A stretch of 64,000 nt of DNA. Origin: Usnea hakonensis (Eukaryota; Ascomycota; Lecanoromycetes; Lecanorales; Parmeliaceae). A program made the position numbers and the translations under genes. The DNA lies in NCBI GenBank assembly GCA_013423325.1, contig BLJB01000124.1, forward strand, positions 124,296 to 188,295. Direction: 5' to 3'. The notes beneath the pieces are model-generated. The model had not been told where the DNA came from. It saw only the letters and a list, made by a program, of their open reading frames with translations, and did not search any database. Shown in pieces: positions 1 through 12,048 of the stretch (position 1 is its first letter; every line of letters starts with the position of its first letter).

Positions 1-1475
1 TCAAGCTCAGTCTTCTCGCCGACTCGCCATTTCCGAACAAAATCACCTGGGGACGCTCCAGCATCCGCCGCTCCTGGCTACGTTCACTCTTCTCGGCAAC
101 ACCTGTGTGGCTGGCTCCACTCATCGCCTTCTCTTTCTTCATCACGCTCTCTAAATACGATGGTTCCCTGTCCCAATTCGTTGTGGCTGTCCTTCAAGAA
201 GGCGCTTTACCTGTTTTCAAAGCTCATGGCCCACATTTCAGCTCCAAAGGCACGCTTGCTTGTGTATGCTGGATTACTCTGCAGGCTGCGCTGTTCCAGT
301 ACCTGCCAGGTCCGGTAAATACTGGTCAACGTACTCCGGCTGGCCATCTACTTGCGTATCGGACAAACGGACTCTTGGCCTGGGTCGTCACTCATGTTCT
401 TTACATAGCGCTCTGCTGGTTTGATTTGATAGATCCCGGGTTCGTGCCCCGGAATTGGGCGGGCATATTTGCAGCATTAAATTTGGTCGGATTCTTGATC
501 TCGTCATTTGCTTATGTAAAGGCATATCTGATGCCCACTCACCCAGAAGACCGGAAATATAGTGGTATGTTCGCCCCTCTGGCTCTCAGCCTACTGTCAC
601 TTATCATAGCTCTGGTAGGCTCCGCGCTGTATGATTTTTACATGGGCATCGAGCTGAATCCAAGATTTGGCGAACGCTTTGACTTTAAACTGTTCACCAA
701 TGGGAGGCCTGGACTGATCGCCTGGACGTTGATGTTCGTGCTCAGAAATCCCCTTCATGTGATTATCAGTTGTCATGTAATGCTGACTTCTGTCCGCAGA
801 GACATATCAAACATCGCATACCATTACCAGGTTCACCATTGCGTGGCGCCATCACTTGTTCTTGTCACAGTTCTCCATTTTCTCTATGTCTTGGATTTTT
901 TTGTCAATGAAGCCTGGTATCTGCGGACAATAGATATCGCACACGATCACTACGGATTCTACTTGGCTTGGGGTTGTTTCACCTGGGTTCCAACGATGTA
1001 CACGCTCCAGGCGCAGTACCTTGGTATGTACCCGACTTCACCATCAAAGACATACCTGGCAGCCACTTTCGGTATCGGCCTTGCGGGTTACGCCCTTTTT
1101 CGTTCTGTCAATGATGAGAAGGATCGGGCTCGCCGTTCAGGAGGAAAATGTTTGATATGGGGGAGGCCTGCAGAATACATCATGGCGACATATAAAACTC
1201 TGGACGGTGCACAGCACGAGAGTCTCCTCCTCTGTAGCGGCTGGTGGGGCTGGTCACGTCATGCCAATTACGTGGGCGATTTACTTCTCAGCTTTGCCAT
1301 GTGCGCTTTAGTCGGCACCGACAAACTCCTGGTATGGTTCTATGCGATTTTTATGGCGATATTGCTTGTTCACCGATGCCTTCGGGATGAGCAACGGGGC
1401 TCTGCAAAGTATGGCGCCTCGTGGGAAGTGTACTGCAAGCGGGTGCCTTGGCGACTTGTGCCAGGTATTTGGTGA
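1..1475 (+). CDS. 7-dehydrocholesterol (delta-7 sterol) reductase homologue, 5' end cut
   Basis: This is a polytopic membrane protein of the ERG4/ERG24 sterol reductase family. It matches the DHCR7 branch, which reduces the C7-C8 double bond of sterols with NADPH in the ER membrane. The frame is already open at base 3, so only a few N-terminal residues are missing. Family landmarks include MGIELNPRFGERFDFKLF, the block WYLRTIDIAHDHYGFYLAWG, the NADPH-side motif SGWWGWSRHANYVGD and the terminal VPWRLVPGIW. The frame is continuous, but 734-799 (66 nt, no stop) behaves as an intron: it has a GTTCGT donor, a CTGAC branch site and a CCGCAG acceptor. Removing it eliminates 22 residues that DHCR7 lacks and restores collinearity. 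About 468 residues remain, against 475 in human DHCR7. It heads a run of four same-strand genes, three of them plausibly acting on sterols. Family assignment is firm; the in vivo substrate is inferred. Confidence 0.88.
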   Translation, partial: KLSLLADSPFPNKITWGRSSIRRSWLRSLFSATPVWLAPLIAFSFFITLSKYDGSLSQFVVAVLQEGALPVFKAHGPHFSSKGTLACVCWITLQAALFQYLPGPVNTGQRTPAGHLLAYRTNGLLAWVVTHVLYIALCWFDLIDPGFVPRNWAGIFAALNLVGFLISSFAYVKAYLMPTHPEDRKYSGMFAPLALSLLSLIIALVGSALYDFYMGIELNPRFGERFDFKLFTNGRPGLIAWTLMFVLRNPLHVIISCHVMLTSVRRDISNIAYHYQVHHCVAPSLVLVTVLHFLYVLDFFVNEAWYLRTIDIAHDHYGFYLAWGCFTWVPTMYTLQAQYLGMYPTSPSKTYLAATFGIGLAGYALFRSVNDEKDRARRSGGKCLIWGRPAEYIMATYKTLDGAQHESLLLCSGWWGWSRHANYVGDLLLSFAMCALVGTDKLLVWFYAIFMAILLVHRCLRDEQRGSAKYGASWEVYCKRVPWRLVPGIW

Positions 1476-2404
1476 TGCGAAGGGCGTGCTCGATACGGAG
1501 TATCCTGTTTGTTATGATGATGCCTTCTACGAATACCCACTGTCCAAGGCTTGGTCGACAAAATAAATCTAGCCTCGTTCCTCTTACCAATGCAGGGGTT
1601 TTGCCCATGCGTAGCACACCAATGGATTACCTGATTTTTCAGTCAGAGCCTCGTTTCACGACGAAGAGGTCTGCGAAAAGAAGAGCCTGAATACCGAAAC
1701 CTGACTGCCGAATGTCCAGTATGCATGTTCAGGGATGCTATTTCTCATAGTCAACAATGCAATCCGTAGGGATCCGTTTACAGGTCTAAGATGACGCCAG
1801 CAGTCGGAGTGACCGGCAGCTAGGAAGAAGGCAGGCTCAAACTAAAGCCAGTACTTCAGGTTCTAGGAAAAGTTTTTAGAACGGAGTCTTGCCTAACCCG
1901 ATCCCGTAGTTCCGAACGTCAGCGCTGGTTTCACTACTAAGCGCTAAGAAGGCTAAAAGGGGACTCCCACGACGTCTTACTCCTCGAAAATATCATTTCT
2001 ACTGGTCGTCCCAATCAACAAGCTTCTTGTGTTGGACTCGGGTTGCGTCAACTGACGGGAATACCCAGTAATGACTGCGTACTGCATCAAGAAGTGCGCT
2101 ACGGCTGGGGCTGAGCCTGGTAAGGGATTGCGGAAAAGAAATCCAGTCAATATGTCCGACACCTTGGGAAAGATTTGGGAAATGAACCGGCGTTTTCACT
2201 ATTAGTCGAGCAGGTGCTCCGAAGTAAGCCGTCAACCTGGAAAATCTACTCAATAATTCTCAGCTCGACTAGCGGCTCTGGTCTCTTCTTCTCCCATCAC
2301 ATATCAATTTTCACGGGCTATGCAGGTCAGCAATATAACACGCTTTCGATTGACATACTAATCACCAAAATGAAAGACCTTCAGGATCTGCGGGTAGCGA
2401 TTCC
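1476..2404. other. Intergenic spacer
   Basis: This spacer lies between the delta-7 reductase and the acyltransferase. The short open frames here have no recognisable domain. It presumably holds the 3' UTR of the first gene and the promoter of the second. Confidence 0.6.
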
Positions 2405-3750
2405 ATGAATACCTCCATCACTTTACGTATTGCAAAACTTGATCCTCACCTCAACATGTCCAATTTGCTGGACCCGAATGGAAATGTTCTTACATTCTGC
2501 ACAACACTATCAGCATTCCTAGCGCTCTTCGCAACCACCATCCTCCTCGTCCCGCGGCATGCCACCCTCACTCGCTTCACAAGTCTGCTCGCTCTATCCA
2601 CTCTAACCTACATCCTCCAAGAAACCTTCCTCCAGCTATGCCCGAACCCCCACTGGCGCGCCGCCGCCGCACCACTTCTCTGGATCCAATTCCTCAGCGC
2701 TTCAGAATGGATTCTGATCTCGCGACTGGACGCCACCTCCATCCCCAAACGACGTGGTAAACACGGACTGCAAACCATCATCACGCAAATCACAGACGTC
2801 ACAGCCCTACTCTGGAACCTGCGGCGCGTCAACACAAAATGGCAAGCCAAGAACATCCCCACCAACTCACACAGTGACCCCGCATCATCAAGCCGTACCC
2901 GCTTCCTACAGCGCCGACTCACAACAACAACAATCGCCTATCTAATCATAGACATCATGGTCTCCGCTCCACCCCCATCCCCAACCCTAGTACGTCCCGA
3001 AAAAGCCACGCTCCTCAAGCTCCACGACCTATCATCCGAAGACCTCATCTTCCGAACCATAAGCACCCTCACCTTCTGGCTCAGCACCGCCCTCATCAAC
3101 CTAATCCTATCCAACACCGTCGCCATCATCTCCGTCCTCCTGGGCCTAACTTCACCAACCAACTGCCCTCCCCTCTACGGCTCGTTCCTAGAAGCATACA
3201 CCATCCGGCAGTTCTGGGGGTACGTATTCCCATTCCCCCGCCCCTTTCCCCCCTCCCTCCATCATTCTCCCCGACAGCGCTCTGAACCCCTCCCCCCAGA
3301 ACCTCTTGGCACCAATGCCTCCGCCCCTCCATAACCGGCCCGTCATCCACCCTAACCACCCTCCTTCTCCCCCACCCCCCCAACACCCTCCTCCCCCGCT
3401 ACACGCGCCTCTTCTTCGCATTCCTCATCTCAGGCCTTATACACCACACCTCCGACATCGCCATGGGCATCCCCCTCTCCCACGCGGGTTCTCTTTCATT
3501 TTTCCTGCTGCAGCCGCTAGGGATCATGGTCGAGGATGGGATACAGTGGGTTAGCAGACGTGAGGGGGAGGGGGCTAGGTCCGGGTTTGAGAGGTGGGTA
3601 AGAAGGTGGGTGGGGTATGTGTGGGTGGTGGTGTTTTTGGCGTGGAGCACGCCGAGGTGGTTTTATCCGCAGGCGAGGGTGGGGGCGGAGGCGGAGGGGT
3701 TGGTGCCTTTGCGGGTGGTTGGACCGTTGGTAGGTCTGCTTCGTGGATGA
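2405..3750 (+). CDS. MBOAT / wax-synthase-like acyltransferase
   Basis: The model is join(2405..3219, 3300..3750), 421 residues. The 80-nt intron has a GTACGT donor and a CCCCAG acceptor. The junction reads RQFWGTSWHQ, close to the FWG..WHQ signature of the fungal wax-synthase/MBOAT_2 family. The family's conserved histidine pair follows as SGLIHHTSD. Multiple hydrophobic helices (for example residues 20-70 and the region after residue 190) fit an integral membrane enzyme. Relatives transfer acetyl or longer acyl groups to hydroxyls of isoprenoids and sterols; trichothecene TRI7 is one known member. Its position between a delta-7 reductase and a P450 suggests that the acceptor is a sterol or steroid hydroxyl, which is inference. 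An alternative start is the Met at 2456. Codon usage is unusually C-rich in the first exon and G-rich near the end. Confidence 0.82.
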
Positions 3751-4352
3751 TTGGTGGGGATGAGGAGGGGTTAGTATCAGTATAGATTATGTGCTGGAAG
3801 ACTCGTGTGGTTGTAGGCACTTGATGGGAATGGTACTCCTATCGAGTCATCTTACGCGCATTCCATGCTATCTCATGCAGCCAAGCCTTCTCAGCAATAC
3901 CTCTCAAAAGGCACTTACGGGAAAAACAAATCCCACAACTTTCACAACCCAGGCTCGCTTAGCTGGACTTGCGAAATAAGCACGTTCTTTGATCCTAGTA
4001 AGCATAAGTAATCATCTTAGGGAACCAGCTGGGGTTCCTACTCAGCCCCGACATCCCAGCCCTGGACAAAAATGTAACGGTTCTAAATTCTCACGAGACT
4101 ACTTTAGCCTGCATCAATGTACCTTAGTCAAATGTGAGCTTCGAATAAGACATCCGTAGCTCTAACGCCAAAAGACTTGTAGCAGCCCGATGTTTCACAT
4201 CAGCGGACCCCAAAACAGAAATACGGACAATTGCGATTTTTTCGGCCCTTCCCACTTGGGAAAAGCCCGATTATCAATTCACACCAAATAGTACCAACCT
4301 CAATGCCATCCCTTCCAGAGCCATCGACTCCACCACCGCAGTTGTCCATTGA
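3751..4352. other. Intergenic spacer
   Basis: No gene was seen here. A short imperfect palindrome (GGAACC...GGTTCC) lies at about 4020-4037. The stretch probably carries the P450 promoter. Confidence 0.55.
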
Positions 4353-6229
4353 ATGATGGCAGAAAATTCCGCCTTAACAATCGTCACTCATGACATTGGC
4401 CTTTTCGCACAGGCATTACATTCGCATCCTTACCTAGAGTATATCGGATTCGTCGTTTTGAGCTTGATACTTATCAGCTATTGCTTTGATAATTATGGAT
4501 TCACGGATGCGCGGGAGCCGAAAAAGCTGCGTCCTTCGGTTCCGTTTGTGGGGCATTTGATGGGGATGATGTCTAGGCATACGCAGTATTTTGATGATCT
4601 CTAGTAAGTTGGGTTGGATTCTGTGAGGTGCGCTGGGCAGTAGGACTGGCGGTAGACTTTTGTCGACTAAGATCGTGGACCTAGTGAATATACGTCCTTC
4701 GTGGGGGCTTTTTGCGTGTAGATTTGAACTTGAACTGATAGGTGACTTGACGCAGCAGGAAAAATGGGGTGGCGATTGCGACTTTGCCAATTCTGGGGGG
4801 GAAGATATACGCCATATGGGACACAGCATTGATTCAGTCAGGATTGAATAAGAAGACCATGTCCTTCGACGCTATCATGCTCCAACACGCAAAGGGCCTC
4901 CTGGGACTGAGTGAACACTCCATGGGTATCGCTCGGGACGGATTATTGGCCGAGTTGATGCATGTTACAAAACCAATCCTTGCCGGAGAGCCACTGGCGA
5001 GGATCAATATCACAGTCCTCAATCATGCCGCTATGATACTCAACGAGATTCGGGCAGAGCAGACGCACGAGGTCCGAGATCTCTATGACTGGGTGCAAAC
5101 GACGGCGACGTTGGCAACTTCGGAAGCGCTCTACGGCGCCGCCAATCCATTTGTCCGAGATAGAAGCCTTGTGGAAGATGTCTGGTGAGTGGCTCTTCTT
5201 CGAATCCGTTGGCTCTTGCGTCTGTAGCCTACAAACGGCTTAAAATAACTGTAACTAAATAAGCGGTGTTTCTACCCATATAGGTCATTCGAGACCGGTC
5301 TTCGGAAACTCGCTATGAACATATTTCCCTCGGTGACTACTCGTCGTGCATACCATGCTCGTGAGCGCCTCGTGACGACCATCGCGCATTTATTCGACCA
5401 AATGCTCGACGGTAAGATTGAGCTTCCGGAGCTGTCGCGTCGGAGAGTAGAAGTAATCCACAGCCATGGTATCACAGATACGCGCGAGATGGCTCGGATT
5501 GAGTTGGCATTGCTGCACGGCGCAACGGTCAATACAGCTCCTACACTTTTCTGGACAGTGGCTCACATAATCGCACGGCCCGAGCTAGTTACCGCCATCC
5601 GTAATGAGGCCTTACCGCTCGTAAAATTCACCGCGGCCAGTGCAGGCGGCGAACAGAAAGCGCATTTTCCCATGAGGCTTCTGGACTCTTCGTGTCCACT
5701 ACTCCTATCATCCTACCGCGAAGTCACGCGACTCGTAAACAAAGCAATGTCTACACGCCAGGTCATGCAGGATACAATGGTTGCAGACACCGACGGTCGC
5801 GAATATCTTTTCCGCACCGGCTCTACCGTCATGATGCCCGCGACCGCGCATTCGGCGTCACATGTGTGGGGATCCGATGCGGACGAGTTCCGGCCTGAAA
5901 GATTCCTCGATTGGTCGAACAAGGCAATTTCCAAAGCTAGCAAGGAGCGGCGCGCAGCTTATATGCCATTTGGCGGGGGCAAGCATCTATGTCCTGGCAG
6001 GAATCTTGCAAAAGCCGAGATCCTAGGCGTGGTGGTGGCCCTCACTATGATGTTCGAGGTGGAGGATATGGCGAGCCCGGGGAGACCAATTAGCGTTCCG
6101 GAGATCAAGCAAGCAAGGCTTGGTCAGGGAGTGGGAAAACCGGTAGATATTGAAAAGGGAAAGAGAATTGCTGTTAGATTCAAGACAAGGAAAGGCTGGG
6201 ACAGTATCAAGTGGAATTTTGTGCTGTAA
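4353..6229 (+). CDS. Cytochrome P450 monooxygenase
   Basis: The model is join(4353..4603, 4756..5184, 5284..6229), 541 residues, and both introns have canonical ends. Residues 28-45 form an N-terminal membrane anchor, as expected for an ER-bound class II P450. The K-helix ExxR is YREVTRL (Glu373, Arg376). The PERF region reads FRPERFL. The heme loop is FGGGKHLCPGRNLA, with Cys463 as the iron ligand. The overall pattern (WGSDADEF, long proline-rich N-terminal hinge, final VRFKTRKGWD) recalls the fungal P450s often annotated as cholesterol 7-alpha-hydroxylase-like. I cannot assign a CYP family. Because it sits between an acyltransferase and a delta-14 reductase on the same strand, it could hydroxylate a sterol intermediate, whose hydroxyl might then be acylated. 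Function as a P450 is firm; the substrate is inference. Confidence 0.9.
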
Positions 6230-6677
6230 ATACCCATCTTTCCGTAATTGAATTGTCGTTAAGCTTGATCAATACCTAAAGGACTTGAGACGTAGAAAGA
6301 ATGGTTTGATTGACAGGATTCGAGAAGTGAAGATTACCTGATGTCAGTGAATAGAAAGACGTTTATAAGCATATCCAGAAGGCGTATCGTCCAAAAACGC
6401 TCTATTCCGTAACTGAAGAATACATACCTTAGTGACTTTGACAATTTTTTAATCAGTCAAGTATACTTGATAATGAGAGAAGATAGTACGGAGTACTTTA
6501 AGCATTCTTATGATGATGACATTAGATACTAGCGCATCGGTCTTTTACCATTTCTGATGCTAGCCCGAGCACTAAATCTATCATGCAGGGGTCTCGTGAT
6601 TATTAATACCCGTCGTTCCTGCTTCCTGCCGTCTTTCCAAATCAACAGTACTCTACTTTACTCACCTGAACCAAACG
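6230..6677. other. Intergenic spacer
   Basis: AT-rich spacer upstream of the delta-14 reductase. It contains one copy of the octamer CGGAGTAC at 6489-6496. No gene seen. Confidence 0.55.
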
Positions 6678-8264
6678 ATGGTCTCTCATACCAAAATCGA
6701 GTACGAGTTTGGCGGACCGTAAGTCTTTCCCTGCTCAGACAGACAGGAAATCAGAACCCAGATCCATAGTCGCTGACATGCTCCTACTCCAGCCTCGGTG
6801 CCGCCGCCATCACCCTTGGCCTACCCGTCCTCCTGTACTTCTTCACCTTCGCTTGTAATGATGAGGCTGGCTGCCCTATACCCTCGCTCCTAAACCCTCG
6901 TTCCTTTAGCTGGGAGAAATTGAAGTCAGAGACCAGATGGCCCGAAGGCGGCATTCAGGATCTTGGCAGCTGGGAGGTGACTGGCGTGGTGCTGGGCTAT
7001 TATCTTCTAAGCATGATTCTCTATAAAGTTCTGCCCGCTGAAGAAGTCTATGGTACAAAGCTGGTACAGAATGGTCGGCCGCTGAAGTACCGTTTTAATG
7101 GTAAGCATGCCCCTCAAAATTAAAGGGTCGAAGCCAGGCGAAGCTGAGATTTGGTTGCAAGCTTTCTCGTCCACCATTGTCCAGCTCGGGATCTGCGCCA
7201 TTGGCACTTACATACAAGGGGCGGATTTCTTCGTCTGGACCTATATGACGGAAAATTACGTGCAACTCTTGACCGCCAACATCTTGATCGCTTACGTTCT
7301 TTCCGTCTTCGTCTACGTTCGAAGCTTCAGCGTCAACACCAAATACCCGAACAGCGATCTCCGGGAATTAGCTGCCGGCGGGCATACAGGCAATTTCATC
7401 TACGACTTCTATATTGGCCGCGAGCTGAACCCACGTGTAAATCTCCCAATCTTTGGCGAGATCGACATCAAGACTTGGTGCGAAATGCGTCCCGGCTTGA
7501 CTGGATGGATCTTGTTCGATCTTGCGTTCGTTGCCAAGCAATATCGTACCTACGGATACGTTTCCGACAGCATCATCTTTACCACATGTGCGCAAGCCTT
7601 TTACGTTATGGACGGCCACTACTTGGAAAGTGGTATCATGACCATGATCGACATCACCACTGACGGCTTGGGCTTCATGCTATCCTTCGGCGACCTCGTC
7701 TGGGTCCCTTTCCTGTACTCAACCCAGTGCCGTTACCTCTCCGTCTACCCCACGCATCTCGGCTGGACCGGCATCGCTGCTGTGACCGCCGTTTTCGCCC
7801 TCGGACTGTACATCTTCCGTGCCTCCAACTCGCAGAAGAATGTATTCCGTTCGAAGCCCGACGACCCGAGCGTCAAGGATTTGTCATTCATCCAGACCAA
7901 ACGCGGGACCCGGCTGCTCACGGCGGGATGGTGGGGCATGGCGCGCCACATTAACTACTTCGGTGACTGGCTGCAGGCATCGCCTTTCAGCATGCCCACT
8001 GGGCTGGCCGGCTATACTATTCTGCCGGCCGGGAGCGCGGTGGCCGCTTCCCATGCTTTCACGATGCTTGATGGGCGGGAGGTCGTACAAGACGAAGCCA
8101 GGGGCTGGGGCATCTTCTTTACCTACTTCTATGTGCTTTACTTTGCCGTCTTGCTCATGCACCGCGAGCGAAGAGATGACGCCATGTGTGCGAAGAAGTA
8201 CGGCGAGGACTGGGAGCAGTATAGGAAGTTGGTGAGGTCGAGGATCCTGCCTTGGGTATACTAG
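6678..8264 (+). CDS. ERG24: Delta(14)-sterol reductase (ERG24 family)
   Basis: The model is join(6678..6718, 6793..7100, 7162..8264), 483 residues. Splice phases agree and the joins give EYEFGGPLGAA and KYRFNAFSS. It is a multi-span ER membrane enzyme that reduces the C14-C15 double bond left by lanosterol 14-demethylation, in ergosterol synthesis. Family marks are GRELNPRVNLP, the DLVWVPFLYSTQ block, the cofactor-side motif AGWWGMARHINYFGDWLQA and the C-terminal HRERRDD...YGEDWEQY...ILPWVY. Length equals normal ERG24 proteins, so the gene looks intact. It ends a same-strand group with a second sterol reductase, an acyltransferase and a P450. Whether this is the only ERG24 of the genome or an extra, cluster-bound copy (as in self-resistance or a dedicated sterol route) cannot be told from the window. 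Confidence 0.92.
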
Positions 8265-11200
8265 ATGGGGATCCGAGCGTGCCCGTTCTGCGAAAAGTTT
8301 GTTTTTTTTTTAAAAAATTTCCATGTTGCGCCTTTGGGCTATCAGGATCAGCAGAAGTTGGCAAATATTAGCGGTGAAGCAACAAAAAAAAAAAAGATTA
8401 GCTAGCTGTATCGTTAACACTTCGCACTCATAGCAAGAAGGAAATGAGAAAAGAATCAACGATAGCACCAATCACAGAGCCGTAATTATCGTCCTTTACC
8501 TAAGGCAGCCACCCCAAACCCCACCATCTCCATCGCACCCCATCCAGACAGACGCAGAGCACCCTCTTCTCTTTCCTATCTGCCTCGTTCCTAGCTCGTT
8601 TCTGGACGTCTGTCTTCCCCTTCTCTTCCTTCTTGGTAAGAGTCTTTTCCTGGCCGTCTGCTGGCTGTGGCCTCTTCCGATTTGTCCACTTCCTGTCTGT
8701 GTATACCTACTTCCATTGCTTCTTCTCCAGAAATTCTAACCCGAATGTCAATTTGATTCCCTGTGAGCTGCTCACAAATGGCACAAAATGGGCTCTGTAA
8801 TCCGTATAAGCCACAAGTGGGCTCTATATCCCGTGAGTCACTACTGGACTCTGGATTCCAATATTGAATCAGTCGTTATGTACTTCCGTCATGGGCTTGT
8901 GATTGAATGATAAGTCGTTACGTTACGGGCTTGCTTGCAACTGTGGGCCGTTATGGGCTTATATTGTGGGCCAAGTAATTGAATGATTGCATCCTACTAT
9001 TGATTGACAACTGTGTGCGGAGCGGTAGCAGCGAGGGCCCATAACCTGTTGGAAATTGGTCATGGGTGGAGGACTGATGCGTTTTCTATGTGAGAAGAGC
9101 GACCTCAATACCCTGTGCCAAGACCACTAAGCATATGTTATCTATGTGTTGAGAGGAGGAGGTGCATCATTTCCAACACTGGTCGATGAGGATGGCTTTG
9201 GGGGGTAATGTTGTTGGTTTTTTGTTTGATGAGATGGGTGGTGCTGGAGGGGAGAGGGTGTGCGATGAGAGGGGGAGAAACAGCGTTTTATGCATATGAG
9301 GAGGAGTAGTTGGGAGGGGGGGGGCGCGAAGTGATTCGTGAAGAAACTTTCCTGGATCGCGGGATGAAAGCTGGAACTCGGCGACTGGTGTACGGTTTTG
9401 GTGACGGTTGAATTCGGGTTACATACCTTACTTTGATGAGCGGGTTGGGTTGGGTCGGGTGTGTATATATTCTCCCGCGACGGACGTGCCGAGTTTTAAT
9501 CGAGCGGGCAGAAAAGTTTTCGACTACTTGCTTGCGGCATCCGCAAGGGAAGAGCAGTTGTGGACACTCGTTGATTCGCTGGGCAAGATTTCTTTGCGCT
9601 ATCGTAAGACGCTGTATTGGTGGGTCTGATAATTCTGCTGTGGAGTATATAGCAGGTATGAGAGATGGTCTTGGTATGTTCTAGTCGATGGATAGATGTT
9701 CCTCCAGCAGTGGCGAAGTCACGTGCAGTTCGTGGTAGAAACTTGCACCCTGAATTGGTAGGACTCTGTCCAACTTAACGCGGATTTAGTAGATTCTGCG
9801 GTGTACGTCTCATTGCGAGTTGTCGAATTTGGAGGGGGAAGTTGAAGGAAGATGTATTCGCAGATCTCGCTGAGAGGAAAATCAACGATCAGATTGCAGT
9901 GTAAAACCGGGTGAGGTGGAATGAAGCATATGCAAGCTGGGATCAGCTGATATTGGTTGGACCTGTTATGTAATCCTTGGTGGATTATGCATTTCCACTC
10001 TGGACCCCTGAGGTCGATAGAGACTGCGATGAGATCAAGCGCGTCAGTGGACGCATACCGTAGGGCTGCAAGGTCGCTGCGGGCGTAACCCACAAGCTCA
10101 AACCATAGTGATAAGCCTTTTCACAGCTGATAACAGCTTATACCAGCTCTTCGGACATGTAGCTCGAAAAAGATGCTGAAGTACGTGCGAAGATTCGAAG
10201 TCTAGTAGCGCCATGGGGGAATCATGTTTCGGAGGAGGGTCAAGATCAGAACCGTGTTCTTCGCACCTCGGACTGTTTTCATCTCATTACAGTAGACTGG
10301 ATTTAATTAGAAATGGTAACATGGTGACATGCATCGTCGTGGAGATGGCTTCGCTACCCAAAGGCTGAGGCCCGTTCTGGAACCATGAGAGTACCTGAAA
10401 TGGAAAGAATCTGCAGCCGAAGATTGGACAGGCGATTGATCAAAACGTGATACGACTTTTGGTGGTGGGGTGGCCCAAATACGCCGCCTTTGCGAGATCA
10501 AAGTCGGCCAGACAAAATGTTTTGTATAATTATGGCGTATTCGAATGCAACCCTTCAATCTTTTTTCAGACAGAATCAAACCAGCCGGTCAGAATCTTAC
10601 AGTAGCGAAGGGTACTCCGTAAATCTGCAGGTTCACGAAGCTCCCACATGTTTGGTGCCCCCCATAAACTCACGTGTTTTAGGGTTGGTGGGGGCCCCTA
10701 ATTGCATTTACCTTAGCTGCTCTGGTTCAAAAGCCGTTTTTGATTGCCGCAGCCCGGACATTGGGCGGGAGCTAGTTGCCCCCGGAGCTTCCGGAGGGCT
10801 GCCGACGGGGGATGTCAAAAGCAAGGTCGACCCGGCCCACAGCCTCGGCCGCTTGAGTGATGACGCGAGCACGATGAAAACTTGTCCTGCTTAATCTGTG
10901 ATAGATTGATAGGTCGAAAATTACAAGATGAGTCGACAGCTTTATGATTATACCTTCCACTTTTCACGAGCACCATTTCCCTTGTTCGCTTCCAGCACCA
11001 ATCATGTCTTCCCGTCAAGTCAAGCCTTTCGCAGCGTATCCCGTTTCCAGCCAGCTCCGCCGCACGCAAAGTCTAAGGTCCTCGTACAAGTACTCCCTCA
11101 GCCTCTCAGCTGCATGAAGCTTCAGCAGTGACGAGTTCCTGTGGGATGTACTCGTACTGGACCCTTTGTCTCTTCTTATAAGCCACGTGTAATGTCACTA

Positions 11201-12048
11201 CCGACTTTTATTGGCCACGTGGAGCATAACCTAAGATAGATAAAGAATCCCGGATTCTTGCATTGGTACTCGACTGTACGAGTACCTTGGAATGGGAATG
11301 GATCCAAACAAGTTGAGAATGAGGTCAGCATGATACATGATGCGTTATCAATAGTACAAGTACCTTATTATTTTTACTGACTGCGCGCTGACTAGGTACT
11401 CGTAGCTCAGAGTATTATATTATTATTTTCTCATCTCATCCCCGCTTCTCCCCGCAGTCCAACTACCTTACCTTACTTTACCTTCTGATTTCATTCATAA
11501 TTATTATTATTACCAGCCCTTCATTTTCACATTTCATTATTCATTATTCATTATTCATTATAATTAATCCATCTTCTTCTCTTCAAACCATCAAGTGTGA
11601 CACAGATTATATCCCATCCCATCACATCACATCACATCACCCGAGTTCATCTTCATGGGGACCGATATGGAGAGTGGCGGGGTCATCAGCCCCACTAACC
11701 TGTGATCGTCCAGTCGGCATTAGTATTTCAAATGTTTGCATAATAATTAGCTGCGGTACGAGTATTATTTCAGACTTGTATATGCATGTCAGCTTACATG
11801 CGGGTGCTTCTGCGTCTTACTTACTTAGCAATAATCCTCGTCCTCGACCTGCTCTTTTTTTCATCCTTATGCCTTCCACCCACCCCCCACCCGCACAGAA
11901 TTTGTTGCCCCCCACGGCTGACTGGGAAGGATTAAATCTTTACTTGGACGTCTTCTTTCTTTCATAGTGCACCTTCCGATCACCTGCCTCTTCCTGCCCA
12001 CATATCCAATATCCAACATCATATCACCCAACGCTCCTTTCCTGCCGA
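8265..12048. other. Large gene-poor region
   Basis: About 3.8 kb without a convincing gene. It has T- and A-runs at about 8299-8330 and 8383-8394. GGGCTC/GGGCTT words recur loosely at about 8780-8980. Microsatellites lie at 11520-11570 (ATTC-type) and 11615-11640 (CATCA-type). Short open frames at 9408-9684 and 10490-10894 show no domain and no splice-linked partner. The right end should contain the receptor promoter. Confidence 0.55.
11184..11221. promoter_or_regulatory. Pair of CACGTG E-box motifs
   Basis: CACGTG occurs at 11184-11189 and 11216-11221, each preceded by GC or GGC and 32 nt apart start to start. They lie about 830 nt upstream of the receptor start. CACGTG is the core site of fungal bHLH and bZIP-type regulators; a role here is inference. 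Confidence 0.25.

Noticed and set aside
734..799. Alternative 62-nt intron from a GTGCTC donor
   Set aside because: It would shift the frame and destroy the DHCR7 alignment; the GTTCGT donor keeps it.
9408..9684. Two overlapping short rightward frames
   Set aside because: Neither shows a domain; both fall in gene-poor DNA.
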